64,000 nt of DNA from Bacteroidota bacterium (GCA_028875875.1 JAGWUV010000007.1:41044-105043), one strand, 5' to 3'. Numbered from the stretch's first letter, positions 1 through 9,848 are shown. Notes: generated by a model not told the origin, from the letters alone. Numbers and translations: made by a program.

Positions 1-1067
1 CCCCAAACAGGAGAAGTGCCATAACCGCTGATAGTTAGCATATGCGTACTATCGTAACTGCCGAGTTTATCGAAATTAACCATATAATTCGGAGTACCTG
101 GTATTGTTGGATGCTCTACCCAATATTTGCTGCCTAACCGGCCTTCCTGCTCCCCCGAGAAATGAATAATAAGATAATTGTTATTGGATGGTGCATATTT
201 TTTCAGCATCCGGGCCAGTTCTATTAGTGCAGCCGTACCGCTGGCATTATCATCTGCGCCAATATTATGCTGCAAGGATCCTTCACCGGTACCGCATTCA
301 TCGTAATGAGCGCCCAGTACTACTGTATTGGCTGCATGGTTATCGAGATAAGCAACAATATTTTTCGCTTTAATAATCTTTCTTGAAAACCCAACACCTA
401 ATGTAAGATTAAATGTAGCCGTACTATCACTGAATAATTTTCGCATGCCTTCTTTGGTGATGTACAATACAGGCAGTGAAAGACTTTGTGCAAGATCTTT
501 TTTATCAAAGGCAAGATGATCCGCTATAGATGAACTATTGAACAATAATAAAGCGGTTGCTCCCTTCTGTTGATCCTTGTCAGCTGTTTTCTTAATATAG
601 GCTTCCAGGTTGAAAGAAGGGTTATCCTGGTTTTCCTCGAGCACATCTTTTACATCGAGGAACCAGGGTTGGCCAACTTCATTCAGGTCTACTGAAGCGG
701 CTCCTTTTACCTGGTTGGTGGCACTAAATGCCAAAGGAAAATAATCGATAACAGGTTGAGCAGCCACCTCATTCACTGAAAAAAAAGTAGTGCCTGTAAA
801 TTGTTTGCCTGCATCAATTTCAAACTCCTGCACAAATCCATCCGCACCCTTGGGTTGCAACCCCATCTGTTGGTATTGCTTAATAATATATTGCAGGGCC
901 ATTTCTTCACCGTTGCTTCCCTGCAAAGAAGAAAGGTATTGTACATGCTGTTGTAAAGCCTGTGTAACAGTTATATTTTCCTGCGCTTCCAGTTTTGCTT
1001 TTTTCTTTTTATGCTGCGCCAGCACCAATCCCGGAGTACACATCAATAACAGCATCCAATGCTTCAT
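1..1067 (-). CDS. M28-family metallopeptidase, secreted (3' end outside window)
   Basis: The gene starts at the ATG complement 1065-1067 and runs off the left edge, so about 355 codons are visible. The product starts with a signal peptide (MKHWMLLLMCTPGLVLAQ). A PA-like insert is followed by the M28 zinc core: the GAHYDE stretch, GADDNASG, then SGEQEGRLGSKYW. M28 enzymes are di-zinc exo- or aminopeptidases, and this one is probably periplasmic. Normally the last motif reads E-E-x-G, with a catalytic Glu followed by a metal-ligand Glu; here residues 306-308 are E-Q-E, so the second Glu is Gln. A Bacteroidota -7 box (TACTTTTG, complement of 1085-1092) lies just upstream. The family is clear; activity is uncertain. 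Confidence 0.85.
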   Translation of the reverse strand, partial: MKHWMLLLMCTPGLVLAQHKKKKAKLEAQENITVTQALQQHVQYLSSLQGSNGEEMALQYIIKQYQQMGLQPKGADGFVQEFEIDAGKQFTGTTFFSVNEVAAQPVIDYFPLAFSATNQVKGAASVDLNEVGQPWFLDVKDVLEENQDNPSFNLEAYIKKTADKDQQKGATALLLFNSSSIADHLAFDKKDLAQSLSLPVLYITKEGMRKLFSDSTATFNLTLGVGFSRKIIKAKNIVAYLDNHAANTVVLGAHYDECGTGEGSLQHNIGADDNASGTAALIELARMLKKYAPSNNNYLIIHFSGEQEGRLGSKYWVEHPTIPGTPNYMVNFDKLGSYDSTHMLTISGYGTSPVW

Positions 1068-1325
1068 AGGTCACCTTTTACTTGCAAAAGTAAACGTACA
1101 CTGTTACTGCATTGTTATTCAGCCATAAGAATTTTATTTGTATTGCTGACAGTAGTTATAGCTTATCCTGTTTGTCCAACTCTGTATTACCAAGAGGTAA
1201 TGATGTGGCAAAAGCTGCATATTTGAACGGTATTTTCCATTCAATTAATTCCCGATAAAACTATTTTCTTTTCCCAACCTCGTAAGGGCATGCTATGCTT
1301 CGCTGTTACATTTGCCACCTGCGAA

Positions 1326-3440
1326 ATGCAAACATCATCCCTACATATAGCTTTGGTGGGCAATCCCAACAGTGGAAAAACTTCTTTATTCAATGCCTTA
1401 ACCGGATTGAACCAGAAGGTGGGTAATTTTCCGGGGGTAACGGTGGATAAAAAAACAGGCTTTATAGAACTAGAAACTGATCTCACCGCAGAGCTGATCG
1501 ATTTACCCGGCACCTACTCGTTATATCCACGTCGTGCCGATGAATGGGTGGCTTATAAGGTTTTAATGAATGCGGATGAAGATATACAAGCCGATCTCAT
1601 TTTACTGGTGGTAGATGCGAGTAACCTGAAAAGAAACCTATTGTTCTGCAGCCAGATCATAGACCTTAAAAGGCCGGTGGTAGTAGCCTTAACCATGAAC
1701 GATCTTGCTGCCAGCAAAGGCATTAAAATAGATATCGCAGGGCTTGAGGCTGAACTGGGAGTTCCTGTTGTGGCTGTCAATCCGAGAAAGAACAAAGGGC
1801 TTCCGCAACTGAAAAAAATACTGGCACAAACTGCCAGGCAGGTACATAAAAAACCGCTGCGTGATTTTATAGATAATAAAAACCTGGCATCTTATTCTAT
1901 TGAAAGTGTACAACAGTTATACCCTGAACTAAGCGATTACGCTGCCGTTCATTACCTCATTAATCATGAGCACTTCCCATTGGATGCAGTAATGCAGAAC
2001 AGGATCGAACAAATTGAAATAGACAATAAATTCAATCCTACTAAAACACAGGCTGAAGAAGTGATGCAGCGTTACCAGCGCATCAAACAGATCATGCAGC
2101 AGAATGTGGTAGAACCTGATCCGCTGGAGAAAAAATTATTTACTGAAAAAATGGATAACCTTTTACTGCACCGTACCTGGGGTTATCTTATTTTACTGGC
2201 AGTATTATTCTTATTGTTCCAAAGTATCTTTTGGCTGGCTCGCTTTCCAATGGATGGCATTGAATGGAGCTTTAAACAATTATCCGGCTATCTTTCCACC
2301 TCTTTGCCTGAGGCATGGTGGAGCGACCTAACCATTAACGGCCTGGTAGCAGGCTTAAGCGGTATTATGGTATTTGTACCGCAGATCATGATATTGTTCG
2401 GCCTGATCACCATCCTGGAAGACAGTGGTTACATGGCCCGCATCAGTTTTTTAAGTGATAAGCTAATGCGTAAAGTAGGCTTAAACGGTAAGAGCGTAAT
2501 GCCTATGATCAGTGGTTTTGCCTGTGCAGTTCCAGCCATCATGACCACCCGTAATATTGAGAATAGGAAGGAAAGATTACTTACTATACTGGTAACGCCG
2601 CTCATGAGTTGCAGTGCCCGCCTTCCGGTATATACCATACTCATTTCATTGGTAATAGATGATAAATATTATTTCGGATTCTTAAGCTTACAGGGTCTTG
2701 TAATGATGGGATTGTACCTGCTGGGAACAGTGATGGCACTGATCGTGAGTTATGTGCTCAAGGGTTTTATTAAGCTGAAAGAAAAAAGCTTCTTTATTCT
2801 TGAACTGCCTACTTACCGTGCACCAAGATGGAAGAACGTAGGTATAACCATGATTGAAAAAGCAAGGATATTTGTGTTTGATGCCGGAAAGATTATCATG
2901 ATCATCAGCCTTGCTTTATGGTTCCTTAGCGCTTATGGTCCGGGCTCCCGAATGGAGCAAACTGAGAATAAGTATGCCGTATTAATACAGCAACATCCGG
3001 CGCAAAAAGATTCACTGCAAAAACATCTGTCTTCCGAAAAACTTCAAAACTCATATGCAGGTATCTTAGGCAAAACTATCGAGCCGGTGATCAAACCACT
3101 CGGCTATGATTGGAAAATAGGTATCGCTTTAATTACCTCTTTTGCTGCGAGAGAGGTGTTTGTTGGAACGATGGCTACCTTATACAGTGTTGAAGAAAGT
3201 GATGATAGTACCCTCCGTGAAAAACTGCAGGCCGCCAAACGTGAAGACGGCACAAAAGTATACACATTAGCCACAGCTCTTTCATTGATGGTATTCTACG
3301 TACTGGCCATGCAATGTATGAGTACACTGGCAGTAGTGAAAAGAGAAACGAGATCATGGAAATGGCCGGTGATACAGTTCTCCTACATGACCATTCTCGC
3401 CTACAGCACCAGTCTTCTGGTATACTGGCTTTTCAGATAA
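1326..3440 (+). CDS. feoB: Ferrous iron transport protein B
   Basis: FeoB is the inner-membrane Fe(II) transporter with an N-terminal GTPase domain. The G1 motif GNPNSGKT lies at residues 12-19, followed by the switch region (NFPGVTVD) and G3 (DLPG). The C-terminal half has the membrane core with two Gate regions, including the conserved Cys in GFACAVPA and SCSARLPVY. I chose the ATG at 1326, giving 704 residues, because an upstream in-frame ATG at 1290 adds a stretch unlike the family just before the G domain. No FeoA is fused or adjacent; FeoA domains are often fused to FeoB in Bacteroidota, so FeoA must be elsewhere or absent. The gene is divergent from the M28 peptidase and nearly abuts the convergent barrel gene. 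Confidence 0.95.
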   Translation: MQTSSLHIALVGNPNSGKTSLFNALTGLNQKVGNFPGVTVDKKTGFIELETDLTAELIDLPGTYSLYPRRADEWVAYKVLMNADEDIQADLILLVVDASNLKRNLLFCSQIIDLKRPVVVALTMNDLAASKGIKIDIAGLEAELGVPVVAVNPRKNKGLPQLKKILAQTARQVHKKPLRDFIDNKNLASYSIESVQQLYPELSDYAAVHYLINHEHFPLDAVMQNRIEQIEIDNKFNPTKTQAEEVMQRYQRIKQIMQQNVVEPDPLEKKLFTEKMDNLLLHRTWGYLILLAVLFLLFQSIFWLARFPMDGIEWSFKQLSGYLSTSLPEAWWSDLTINGLVAGLSGIMVFVPQIMILFGLITILEDSGYMARISFLSDKLMRKVGLNGKSVMPMISGFACAVPAIMTTRNIENRKERLLTILVTPLMSCSARLPVYTILISLVIDDKYYFGFLSLQGLVMMGLYLLGTVMALIVSYVLKGFIKLKEKSFFILELPTYRAPRWKNVGITMIEKARIFVFDAGKIIMIISLALWFLSAYGPGSRMEQTENKYAVLIQQHPAQKDSLQKHLSSEKLQNSYAGILGKTIEPVIKPLGYDWKIGIALITSFAAREVFVGTMATLYSVEESDDSTLREKLQAAKREDGTKVYTLATALSLMVFYVLAMQCMSTLAVVKRETRSWKWPVIQFSYMTILAYSTSLLVYWLFR

Positions 3441-3452
3441 ATTACTACACGA

Positions 3453-4211
3453 TCAATACACTTTTTTCGGGCAACCGAATTTATTTTTTCCATTGAAAGT
3501 ATAGGTTACGCCAAGGGAAAAACCATAATACCTGTCGTCATTGGCAGGATTTGCCGCATATTTAAAACCATCGAGATAATCTGTAAAAATGAAGCGGTAA
3601 TTGAATTCTGCCGCCAGGGCAAACTGCGGGAACAATGCATAACGAACACCCACACCCACAGGTAATACAGGGGTTACGGTAGGGAGTTTATGAAGCGTAT
3701 CTAAGGCAAGCCCTGTTAAAGTTGATGACTTAGGATCGAACATAGCGGTGTTGATCCTGCTTGCATCCCTTGCAATCTTTAGAAAAGAAAGCCCTGCACC
3801 CCCAAAAACATAAGGCGTCAACTTACTGTATGATTCCTGTGGTTGGGTACTGTGAAAATTCCATACCAGCAGGCCACTGAATTCTGATATGGTAGTGCTG
3901 AACTGAAAAGCCCTGTACCTCCTGTAGGTAGGGTTGGCGTACAATGCCTCATCGCTGTTTATATTGCCATAAGCAAAGTTTGCCCTTACCGTAAGATTTT
4001 GGTTCAAAGCCTTGCTGGCAAAAATACTGAATGAGGTTTTCAGGCATTGATACGCACCAAAATAAGAAGGAGTAAGATCTCCCTGGTACACCAGGGATCC
4101 AACGTTTACACCCATTTCATAGTCTGTCAATGGTAATTGAGCATTTACTTTTAAAGTTCCTCCCAACCCAATGCACACAACAGCAAAATGTTTCCATGAA
4201 ATAAATTTCAT
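3453..4211 (-). CDS. DUF6089-like outer-membrane beta-barrel protein
   Basis: A protein of 252 residues with an N-terminal signal peptide ending near VNAQ. The remainder alternates polar and hydrophobic residues with many aromatic and Gly positions (for example YGFSLGVTYTFNGK at the C-terminus), typical of a small beta-barrel. The early motif YEMGVNVGSLVYQGDLTP resembles the Bacteroidota DUF6089 family. Its function is unknown. The 3' end lies 12 bp from the end of feoB on the opposite strand, so the two are convergent rather than cotranscribed. The family name is from memory; the barrel call is more secure than the DUF number. Confidence 0.75.
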   Translation of the reverse strand: MKFISWKHFAVVCIGLGGTLKVNAQLPLTDYEMGVNVGSLVYQGDLTPSYFGAYQCLKTSFSIFASKALNQNLTVRANFAYGNINSDEALYANPTYRRYRAFQFSTTISEFSGLLVWNFHSTQPQESYSKLTPYVFGGAGLSFLKIARDASRINTAMFDPKSSTLTGLALDTLHKLPTVTPVLPVGVGVRYALFPQFALAAEFNYRFIFTDYLDGFKYAANPANDDRYYGFSLGVTYTFNGKNKFGCPKKVY

Positions 4212-4366
4212 TGCAGGTATTTTACATGTGAAGAATAAGATGTCCTGCGTAGAATTTTATTGCATGAAAAGTATTACGTAATAAAAATTGGAAATTGTTA
4301 CTGAATAGATAACAAGTTATTACATAATGCTGCTAAAGAAATCTTAAAGTAACTGATACCGGTAAC

Positions 4367-5572
4367 TTATTGTCTGATGAGTATATGGATAGCGGTTCCC
4401 TTTCCCACAGCACTTTCTATGTTAATTGAGGAATGGATCCTGTTAAGGAATTCCTTTATCAAAGTAAAGCCCAGCCCACTTCCTTTTTCATTGTTGGTAC
4501 CCGGTGTGGTAAACTGTTCTGTACCATACAACAACTTTTGAATGGCATCACCTGTGATACCGATACCGGTGTCCTCTATTGTAATTATACAATTATTCTC
4601 CTTTCGGCTGGTAGAGATACTTATTGAACCGTTTTTGGTAAACTTTATGGCGTTGGCCAGCAGGTTGCGAAGTATAAACTGCAGAATATTTTTATCTGAC
4701 TGAATGGTTGTATCTTCCTGAATAAGATTAATCAATGTATTTTTCTTTAAAGCTGCCGATAATTGTGCATCTTTCAGCAGTACATCAACAAAGGCTTTCA
4801 GTTGGATAGGCTCATTGTTAACCTTATTATCTCTGATAGCAGTATTTCCCCAGTCAACGATATTATCCAGCATAACGGCAGTAGAGTCAAGCACGGAGAA
4901 AAGCATAGTTTCCAATTCCTTCTTTTCTGCTTCGTCGAGTTCCATCGTCCTTTGTAGTTCTATTGATGATTTCAATGCCCCGATCGGGCTACGCACATCA
5001 TGTGCAATGATGGAAATCATTCTGCTTAACAGCAAATTCTGTTGTTCAATTTTATTCCGCTGGGATTCCAACAACTTATTTTGGATACGCAACTCAAGCA
5101 TCTTGGATACCTGTAGAGCCAGCACTTTTAAAGCGTAAGACTGTTCTTCATTTAATTGATTAGGCTTTGAGTCTAATACACATAAAGTGCCTAATTTAAA
5201 TCCATTCTTGCTTATAAGAGGTACCCCGGCGTAAAACCTTATATGCGGATCACCTAACACAAGGGGGTTATCAAAAAAGCGTTCATCATCCCAGGCATCC
5301 TCGATTTGAAATATTTCTTCATTTGAAACAATTGCATGACCGCAAAAAGAAGTTTCCCTGGGAGATTCCCTATCCTTCATTTCCTTACTAGCTTTAAACC
5401 ATTGCCTGTGTGTATCTATTAGCGTAATAGTTGACATAGGAACTTTACAAATGCTGGAAGCAAGATGAACAATCTCATCATATTCCTCCTCGTATGGCGT
5501 GTCTAATATTTCGTGATTCGCAAGATCCAGAAGCCGTTCACGCTCATTTGCAGGAATGTTTGGAAAAATCAT
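4367..5572 (-). CDS. GAF-domain sensor histidine kinase (catalytically complete)
   Basis: A 401-residue soluble sensor kinase. Residues about 20-160 form a GAF domain of the type that begins with a LLDLANHEILDTPYEEEYDEI-like region and contains RFYAGVPL. A short coiled coil leads to the HisKA dimerisation helix with the phospho-acceptor His191 in IIAHDVRSP. The HATPase domain has N-box NLLANAIKF, G1 DTGIGI and G2 GSGLGFTL. There are no membrane segments or signal peptide, so a cytoplasmic signal is sensed. No response regulator is adjacent. It is a tandem paralogue of the next gene upstream, and both have nearly the same length and domain order. Confidence 0.9.
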   Translation of the reverse strand: MIFPNIPANERERLLDLANHEILDTPYEEEYDEIVHLASSICKVPMSTITLIDTHRQWFKASKEMKDRESPRETSFCGHAIVSNEEIFQIEDAWDDERFFDNPLVLGDPHIRFYAGVPLISKNGFKLGTLCVLDSKPNQLNEEQSYALKVLALQVSKMLELRIQNKLLESQRNKIEQQNLLLSRMISIIAHDVRSPIGALKSSIELQRTMELDEAEKKELETMLFSVLDSTAVMLDNIVDWGNTAIRDNKVNNEPIQLKAFVDVLLKDAQLSAALKKNTLINLIQEDTTIQSDKNILQFILRNLLANAIKFTKNGSISISTSRKENNCIITIEDTGIGITGDAIQKLLYGTEQFTTPGTNNEKGSGLGFTLIKEFLNRIHSSINIESAVGKGTAIHILIRQ

Positions 5573-5624
5573 AACGTTTAACGCTGGTTCTCAAAACATA
5601 CGTAAAATCGCTACAAATAGTTTT

Positions 5625-5667
5625 AAAAAAAATAGGAACAGCCTGGTAAAGAATTACCTACTGTTCC
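5625..5667 (-). terminator. Intrinsic terminator after the second histidine kinase
   Basis: GGAACAG (5635-5641) pairs with CTGTTCC (5661-5667), with an inner helix GGTAA/TTACC. On the minus strand it is followed by eight T residues (A-run 5625-5632). It separates the two paralogous kinases into different transcription units. Confidence 0.8.
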
Positions 5668-5694
5668 TTTGTGTTCACCCCTGCCTGAAAAAGT

Positions 5695-6897
5695 TTATAT
5701 CGGGAAATATATGTATACTGTTGTTCCTTTTCCAACTTCACTGGCAACATGAATCGTGCCACCGAGTTTATCAATAAAGTCTTTCACCAATAGCAATCCA
5801 ATACCTTTGGATGATTTATTCTCTTCCACCTGGGCACCATGATAACTTTTGCTGAATAAGGTTTTCAATTGTTCTCCATCCATACCTGCACCTGTATCGC
5901 TTACTGTTAGCAATGCATGCTTTTCTTCCTTATGTGCATACACGGTAATAAGTCCATTATTTGTAAACTTATTGGCATTGGAAATAAGGTTTCGGATAAT
6001 AAAATGAAGGGTTACTTTATCGCAATGCAACTCAATTTCATTATCAACAAGGTTCAATAGCCTATTATTTTTGAAAATTGCATTCAGCTGAAACTCAGTC
6101 AGCACCTGTTCTGCAAAAGATTTTAAGTGAAGGGTTTGCGTATCACTTAGTGCGGTATTCACCTGCATCTTACCCCAGTCGAGCAAATTGTTCAATAGCA
6201 TCAGCGTATTATCCAACTGTTCGCTCAATTGATCGCAGTTTATTTTTTTATCTGCTTCGCTGGCATTGGCAGAAGCCACAATTTTCAAAGCGCTTTTTAA
6301 TGTATGTAAAGGGTTCTTCACATCATTCTCTATGATATGCAGCATTTGCTTTTGCACACTGGATCGCTGTTTCAGCTGTTGCGATTGTTTCTCCAGTTGC
6401 TTATTCGCCATTCTTATTTCAATCATCTTCACTACCTGCCTGCTCAATACCTTCAATGTACAGATCTGTTCATGGCTCAAACTGTTCGGCTGCGTGTCTG
6501 CAACGCATAAAGAACCAAGCTTGTAGCCCTCTGCTGTTACCAATGCGGCACCTGCATAGAAACGCAAATGTGGCTCGTTCACAACGAGGGGATGATTGGC
6601 AAAACGTTCATCGGCTGTTGTATCATTAACCTGCAGGAAATTGGCATCGGAAAGAATGGTAAATGTGCAGAAAGAAGATTCAAGGGGAACTTCTTTGCTT
6701 ACCTGGCCAATACTGGCTTTTAGCCATTGACGGTTACGGTCTAATAAAGAGATACTGCAAATGGGAACTCCACACATCTGGGATACCAACTGAACGATCT
6801 CATTGAACTCAATCTCCTCCGGTGTATCGAGGATCTCCAGGCTATGGAGAAGGCGCAGTCTTTGCTCCTCATTGATATGGAGAGAATGAGATAACAT
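5695..6897 (-). CDS. GAF-domain histidine kinase paralogue lacking the phospho-acceptor His
   Basis: A 400-residue paralogue of the downstream kinase, with GAF domain about residues 20-160, dimerisation helix about 180-215 and HATPase domain about 280-400. The ATP-binding motifs look intact: N-box RNLISNANKF, G1 DTGAGMD and G2 KGIGLLL. The H-box has changed from IIAHDVRSP in the paralogue to IIENDVKNP here, so residue 191 is Asn (AAT, complement 6325-6327) where His should be. Either this is a pseudokinase-type sensor, perhaps acting on its neighbour by heterodimerisation, or a nucleotide-binding signal protein with another output. The reading frame is otherwise clean and the gene has its own terminator, so it is not decaying in an obvious way. 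Confidence 0.85.
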   Translation of the reverse strand: MLSHSLHINEEQRLRLLHSLEILDTPEEIEFNEIVQLVSQMCGVPICSISLLDRNRQWLKASIGQVSKEVPLESSFCTFTILSDANFLQVNDTTADERFANHPLVVNEPHLRFYAGAALVTAEGYKLGSLCVADTQPNSLSHEQICTLKVLSRQVVKMIEIRMANKQLEKQSQQLKQRSSVQKQMLHIIENDVKNPLHTLKSALKIVASANASEADKKINCDQLSEQLDNTLMLLNNLLDWGKMQVNTALSDTQTLHLKSFAEQVLTEFQLNAIFKNNRLLNLVDNEIELHCDKVTLHFIIRNLISNANKFTNNGLITVYAHKEEKHALLTVSDTGAGMDGEQLKTLFSKSYHGAQVEENKSSKGIGLLLVKDFIDKLGGTIHVASEVGKGTTVYIYFPI

Positions 6898-7008
6898 GGT
6901 TTAACAGATATTGGATTTATGGTAAAACTATAGCTCTGTAACTGTACTGCGTATAAAGAAATACCGAAAAGCGTTGTAGTAAATACTTTACAAAACTCTT
7001 ATCGTAAG

Positions 7009-7473
7009 CTATTTCTCAAGTGCAGCAAGTATTTCCTCGGCATGTTGCTTGCTTTTGGGCTTTAGAAAAATCTTTTCGATCATACCTTTTTCATCAATCA
7101 CAAAAGTGGTTCTGTGCAGTCCCATGTATTTACGGCCATACATTTGTTTTTCACCCCATACCCCATATTTATCAATAATGGTATGCTCCGGATCGGCCAC
7201 CAATGTGAAAGGAAGTGAATATTTATCCTCGAACTTTTTGTGTTTGGTAATATCATCAGGACTAATACCTATTATTACCAGCCCGGCTTTTTGCAGCAAT
7301 GCGTAGTTATCTCTCAGGTTGCAAGCCTGAACCGTACAGGTAGGTGTACCATCTTCGGGGTAAAAATAGAGGACTACTTTTTTCCCTTTATAATCAGAAA
7401 GAGAAACCCAATTGCCATTCTGATCTTTTCCTTTAAACTGTGGTGCTTTTGCTCCTTCAACCAATGTTGTCAT
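7009..7473 (-). CDS. bcp: Thioredoxin-dependent peroxiredoxin (BCP/PrxQ type)
   Basis: A 154-residue AhpC/TSA-fold peroxiredoxin that reduces hydroperoxides in the cytoplasm. The active site reads TPTCTVQACNLRD: the peroxidatic Cys lies in TxxC, and a second Cys five residues later is the resolving position of atypical 2-Cys PrxQ enzymes. The usual TPGCT has Thr in place of Gly. The family core FYPEDGTPTC and the later HRTTFVID are present. An ATG at 7473 is preferred over the adjacent upstream GTG. The gene is divergent from carB. Confidence 0.93.
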   Translation of the reverse strand: MTTLVEGAKAPQFKGKDQNGNWVSLSDYKGKKVVLYFYPEDGTPTCTVQACNLRDNYALLQKAGLVIIGISPDDITKHKKFEDKYSLPFTLVADPEHTIIDKYGVWGEKQMYGRKYMGLHRTTFVIDEKGMIEKIFLKPKSKQHAEEILAALEK

Positions 7474-7596
7474 CACGTTTGTTTTTTACACATAACCATC
7501 CGGGAATCAATATTGTTCATCCTTTTATGAAGAACAGCCTGCAATATAAGACCCTCCTCCATTCAAAAAATAATGGATTGTTTGGGTACACAACCT

Positions 7597-7604
7597 TACA
7601 TTTG
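7597..7604 (+). promoter_or_regulatory. Candidate -7 promoter element for the carB half-gene
   Basis: TACATTTG fits the Bacteroidota -7 consensus TAnnTTTG exactly and lies 20 bp before the carB ATG. No well-spaced -33 TTTG is evident, so this is a moderate call. Confidence 0.45.
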
Positions 7605-7623
7605 CACAATTTATTTTTGAGCA

Positions 7624-9270
7624 ATGCCGAAAGACAATTCCATCAAAACCGTTCTTATTATTGGCTCTGGACCCATTATCATCGGCCAGGCCTGCGAATT
7701 CGATTATTCAGGTTCCCAAGCTGCCAGGAGTTTGCGTGAAGAAGGTATCAAAGTAATACTGATCAACAGTAACCCGGCTACCATTATGACTGACCCCATG
7801 ATGGCCGACAAAGTGTACCTGTTGCCCTTAACCGTGGAAAGTATTGAACAGATACTGGAAGAGAACCAGATCGATGCCGTATTGCCTACCATGGGTGGCC
7901 AAACAGCCTTAAACCTTTGTAAAGAAGCTGATGAACTGGGTGTTTGGGAAAAATATAATTGTCGCCTGATCGGGGTGGATGTGGCAGCCATTGATACGGC
8001 TGAGGACCGCGAAAAGTTCCGCCAGCTGATGATGAAGATCGGCATTAAAGTAGCACCCAGCCATGTTGCCAACAGCTTTTTAGAAGGAAAAGAGTTTGCC
8101 CAGCAAATCGGTTTTCCATTGGTGATACGCCCTTCCTTTACGCTGGGAGGAACCGGTGGTGGCTTTGTGCATGGTAAAGACGACCTGGATGCTGCACTGG
8201 AAAGAGGTTTAAAAGCGTCTCCTATCCACGAAGTATTAGTAGAAAAAGCGGTGTTGGGATGGAAAGAATATGAACTGGAACTGCTTCGCGATAAAAATGA
8301 TAATGTTGTTATTATCTGTACCGTTGAAAACCTCGACCCCATGGGTGTACATACCGGTGATTCTATTACCGTAGCACCAGCCATGACGTTGAGCGATACC
8401 GCCTTCCAGGAAATGCGTAACCAGGCCATGCTGATGATGCGTTCATTGGGTAACTTTGCCGGTGGTTGTAATGTTCAGTTTGCCCTGAATCCTGAAAATG
8501 AAGATATCATTGCGGTAGAGATTAACCCCCGTGTAAGCCGTTCTTCAGCACTGGCATCGAAAGCAACAGGTTACCCCATTGCCAAGATCGCGGCTAAACT
8601 GGCGATCGGTTATTCACTCGACGAGTTGAAAAACCAGATCACTAAAACTACTTCCGCTTATTTTGAGCCGGCGCTGGATTATGTGATCGTTAAAGTACCC
8701 CGCTGGAACTTTGATAAATTTAAAGGCGCCAACGATACTTTAGGTTTACAAATGAAGAGTGTAGGTGAAGTAATGGCCATTGGAAGAAGTTTTACCGAAG
8801 CCATTCAGAAAGCCTGTCAGAGCTTAGAAAATGAAGCTGTTGGCTTGGGCTATTACGGTAAGAGTTTGATGAAGAGCGAAGAGATTGTTGAATACATAAA
8901 AACCCCGAAATGGGATCGTATCTTCCGTATTAAAGATGCACTGATGCAGGGTGTTACTGTTAAAACTATTGCACAGGCAACGGGTATTGACAGGTGGTTC
9001 CTCTACCAGATCCAACTGATCTGTACCATCGAAAAACAATTGGCTGCCTATTCTATCGATACACTGCCTTTAGACTTGCTGAAAGAAGCCAAGAAAAACG
9101 GTTTCAGTGATGAGCAGATCGCCAGGATATTGCACGGCGATTGTACCGATGAGCAGGTATACGAAAAACGCAAAGCAGCAGGCATTACCCGTGTATATAA
9201 AATGGTAGATACCTGTAGTGCCGAGTTCGAAGCCAAAACACCGTATTTCTACAGTAGTTTTGAGAATTAA
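7624..9270 (+). CDS. carB: Carbamoyl-phosphate synthase large chain, N-terminal half
   Basis: A 548-residue protein that matches only the first half of CarB. Residues about 1-400 are the carboxyphosphate-forming ATP-grasp unit ([17 protein letters not shown], then [39 protein letters not shown]). Residues about 400-548 are the oligomerisation domain, ending in [22 protein letters not shown]. Standard CarB continues here into a second ATP-grasp half, and often an MGS domain, for a total near 940-1070 residues. This ORF instead ends with TAA and is followed at once by a strong terminator. The next 500 bp encode nothing like the second half, so a simple frameshift is unlikely. A split CarB is known from some archaea and Aquifex. 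No carA lies nearby. Confidence 0.88.
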   Translation: MPKDNSIKTVLIIGSGPIIIGQACEFDYSGSQAARSLREEGIKVILINSNPATIMTDPMMADKVYLLPLTVESIEQILEENQIDAVLPTMGGQTALNLCKEADELGVWEKYNCRLIGVDVAAIDTAEDREKFRQLMMKIGIKVAPSHVANSFLEGKEFAQQIGFPLVIRPSFTLGGTGGGFVHGKDDLDAALERGLKASPIHEVLVEKAVLGWKEYELELLRDKNDNVVIICTVENLDPMGVHTGDSITVAPAMTLSDTAFQEMRNQAMLMMRSLGNFAGGCNVQFALNPENEDIIAVEINPRVSRSSALASKATGYPIAKIAAKLAIGYSLDELKNQITKTTSAYFEPALDYVIVKVPRWNFDKFKGANDTLGLQMKSVGEVMAIGRSFTEAIQKACQSLENEAVGLGYYGKSLMKSEEIVEYIKTPKWDRIFRIKDALMQGVTVKTIAQATGIDRWFLYQIQLICTIEKQLAAYSIDTLPLDLLKEAKKNGFSDEQIARILHGDCTDEQVYEKRKAAGITRVYKMVDTCSAEFEAKTPYFYSSFEN

Positions 9271-9299
9271 TTGAAAGAATATCCTTCCCGATATTGATG

Positions 9300-9324
9300 A
9301 AGGCCACCTTAACCGGGTGGCCTT
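9300..9324 (+). terminator. Intrinsic terminator after the carB half-gene
   Basis: A perfect 9-bp stem AAGGCCACC/GGTGGCCTT with a 7-nt loop, followed by a T-rich stretch (TTCTATTTCT). It starts 29 bp after the carB stop, which supports a genuine gene end there. Confidence 0.8.
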
Positions 9325-9848
9325 TCTATTTCTGTTAAATGTGGCCATAAGGTGAAAGACTATAGGCGTTTAGTGTATGACGTAAAAGATTCAGCCAATG
9401 GCAAAAACCATCTAACTATTTGATTATCAATACTCACTATCAGAGTGATACTATAATTTTAGGCTATCCTAACGCATTCATCTTCAATACATTACCGGAT
9501 CAAATCCACATCAAATCCACATCAAGCCACATTAAACCACAAAAAATGTGGTATGCTGTGTTTTTAATCTGTTTTTGAAGTGTACTTGATGGCTTTCTGG
9601 TTACAGTAAGACAGAAGGCGGGAACCATAAGGTAGATACGGGATTATGGAAGTACTGCGAACTAAAAGCTAAAAACTATAAGTCGCATAACTGCAATCCG
9701 GTGAAAAGTTGTTTTATATACAATGTGATTATTTAAACTAAACATACAACCACATCCAAAAGGTTATAATACATTTGATAGTTATGGCGCATGTTTAATG
9801 AAACTTACTAAAAAGAAAGAAGTATCAAATTATAAAAGAAATCATTGT
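9325..9848. other. Gene-poor interval of about 520 bp
   Basis: No credible ORF lies between the carB terminator and the DUF3024 gene. The interval holds the short tandem repeats and hairpin at 9499-9552, given separately. Short translated pieces in it are interrupted by stops and match nothing I recognise. It may be the remnant of a deleted or decayed accessory gene, but nothing proves that. Confidence 0.5.
9499..9552. repeat. Four short tandem repeats ending in a hairpin
   Basis: Two exact 11-mers ATCAAATCCAC (9499-9509 and 9510-9520) are followed by the variants ATCAAGCCAC (9521-9530) and ATTAAACCAC (9531-9540). The last runs into the inverted repeat ACCACA-AAAAA-TGTGGT (9536-9552). Iteron-like arrays of this size can be protein-binding or recombination sites; no partner gene is visible. 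Confidence 0.6.

Noticed and set aside
7704..8429. Minus-strand ORF of 241 codons opposite carB
   Set aside because: A Ser-rich shadow of the real carB frame with no recognisable domain.
9499..9552. Possible CRISPR array
   Set aside because: The repeats are 10-11 bp and directly adjacent, without spacers, and no cas genes are present.
9271..9848. Frameshifted second half of carB
   Set aside because: No frame of the region shows CarB C-terminal motifs, and a terminator follows the stop codon at once.
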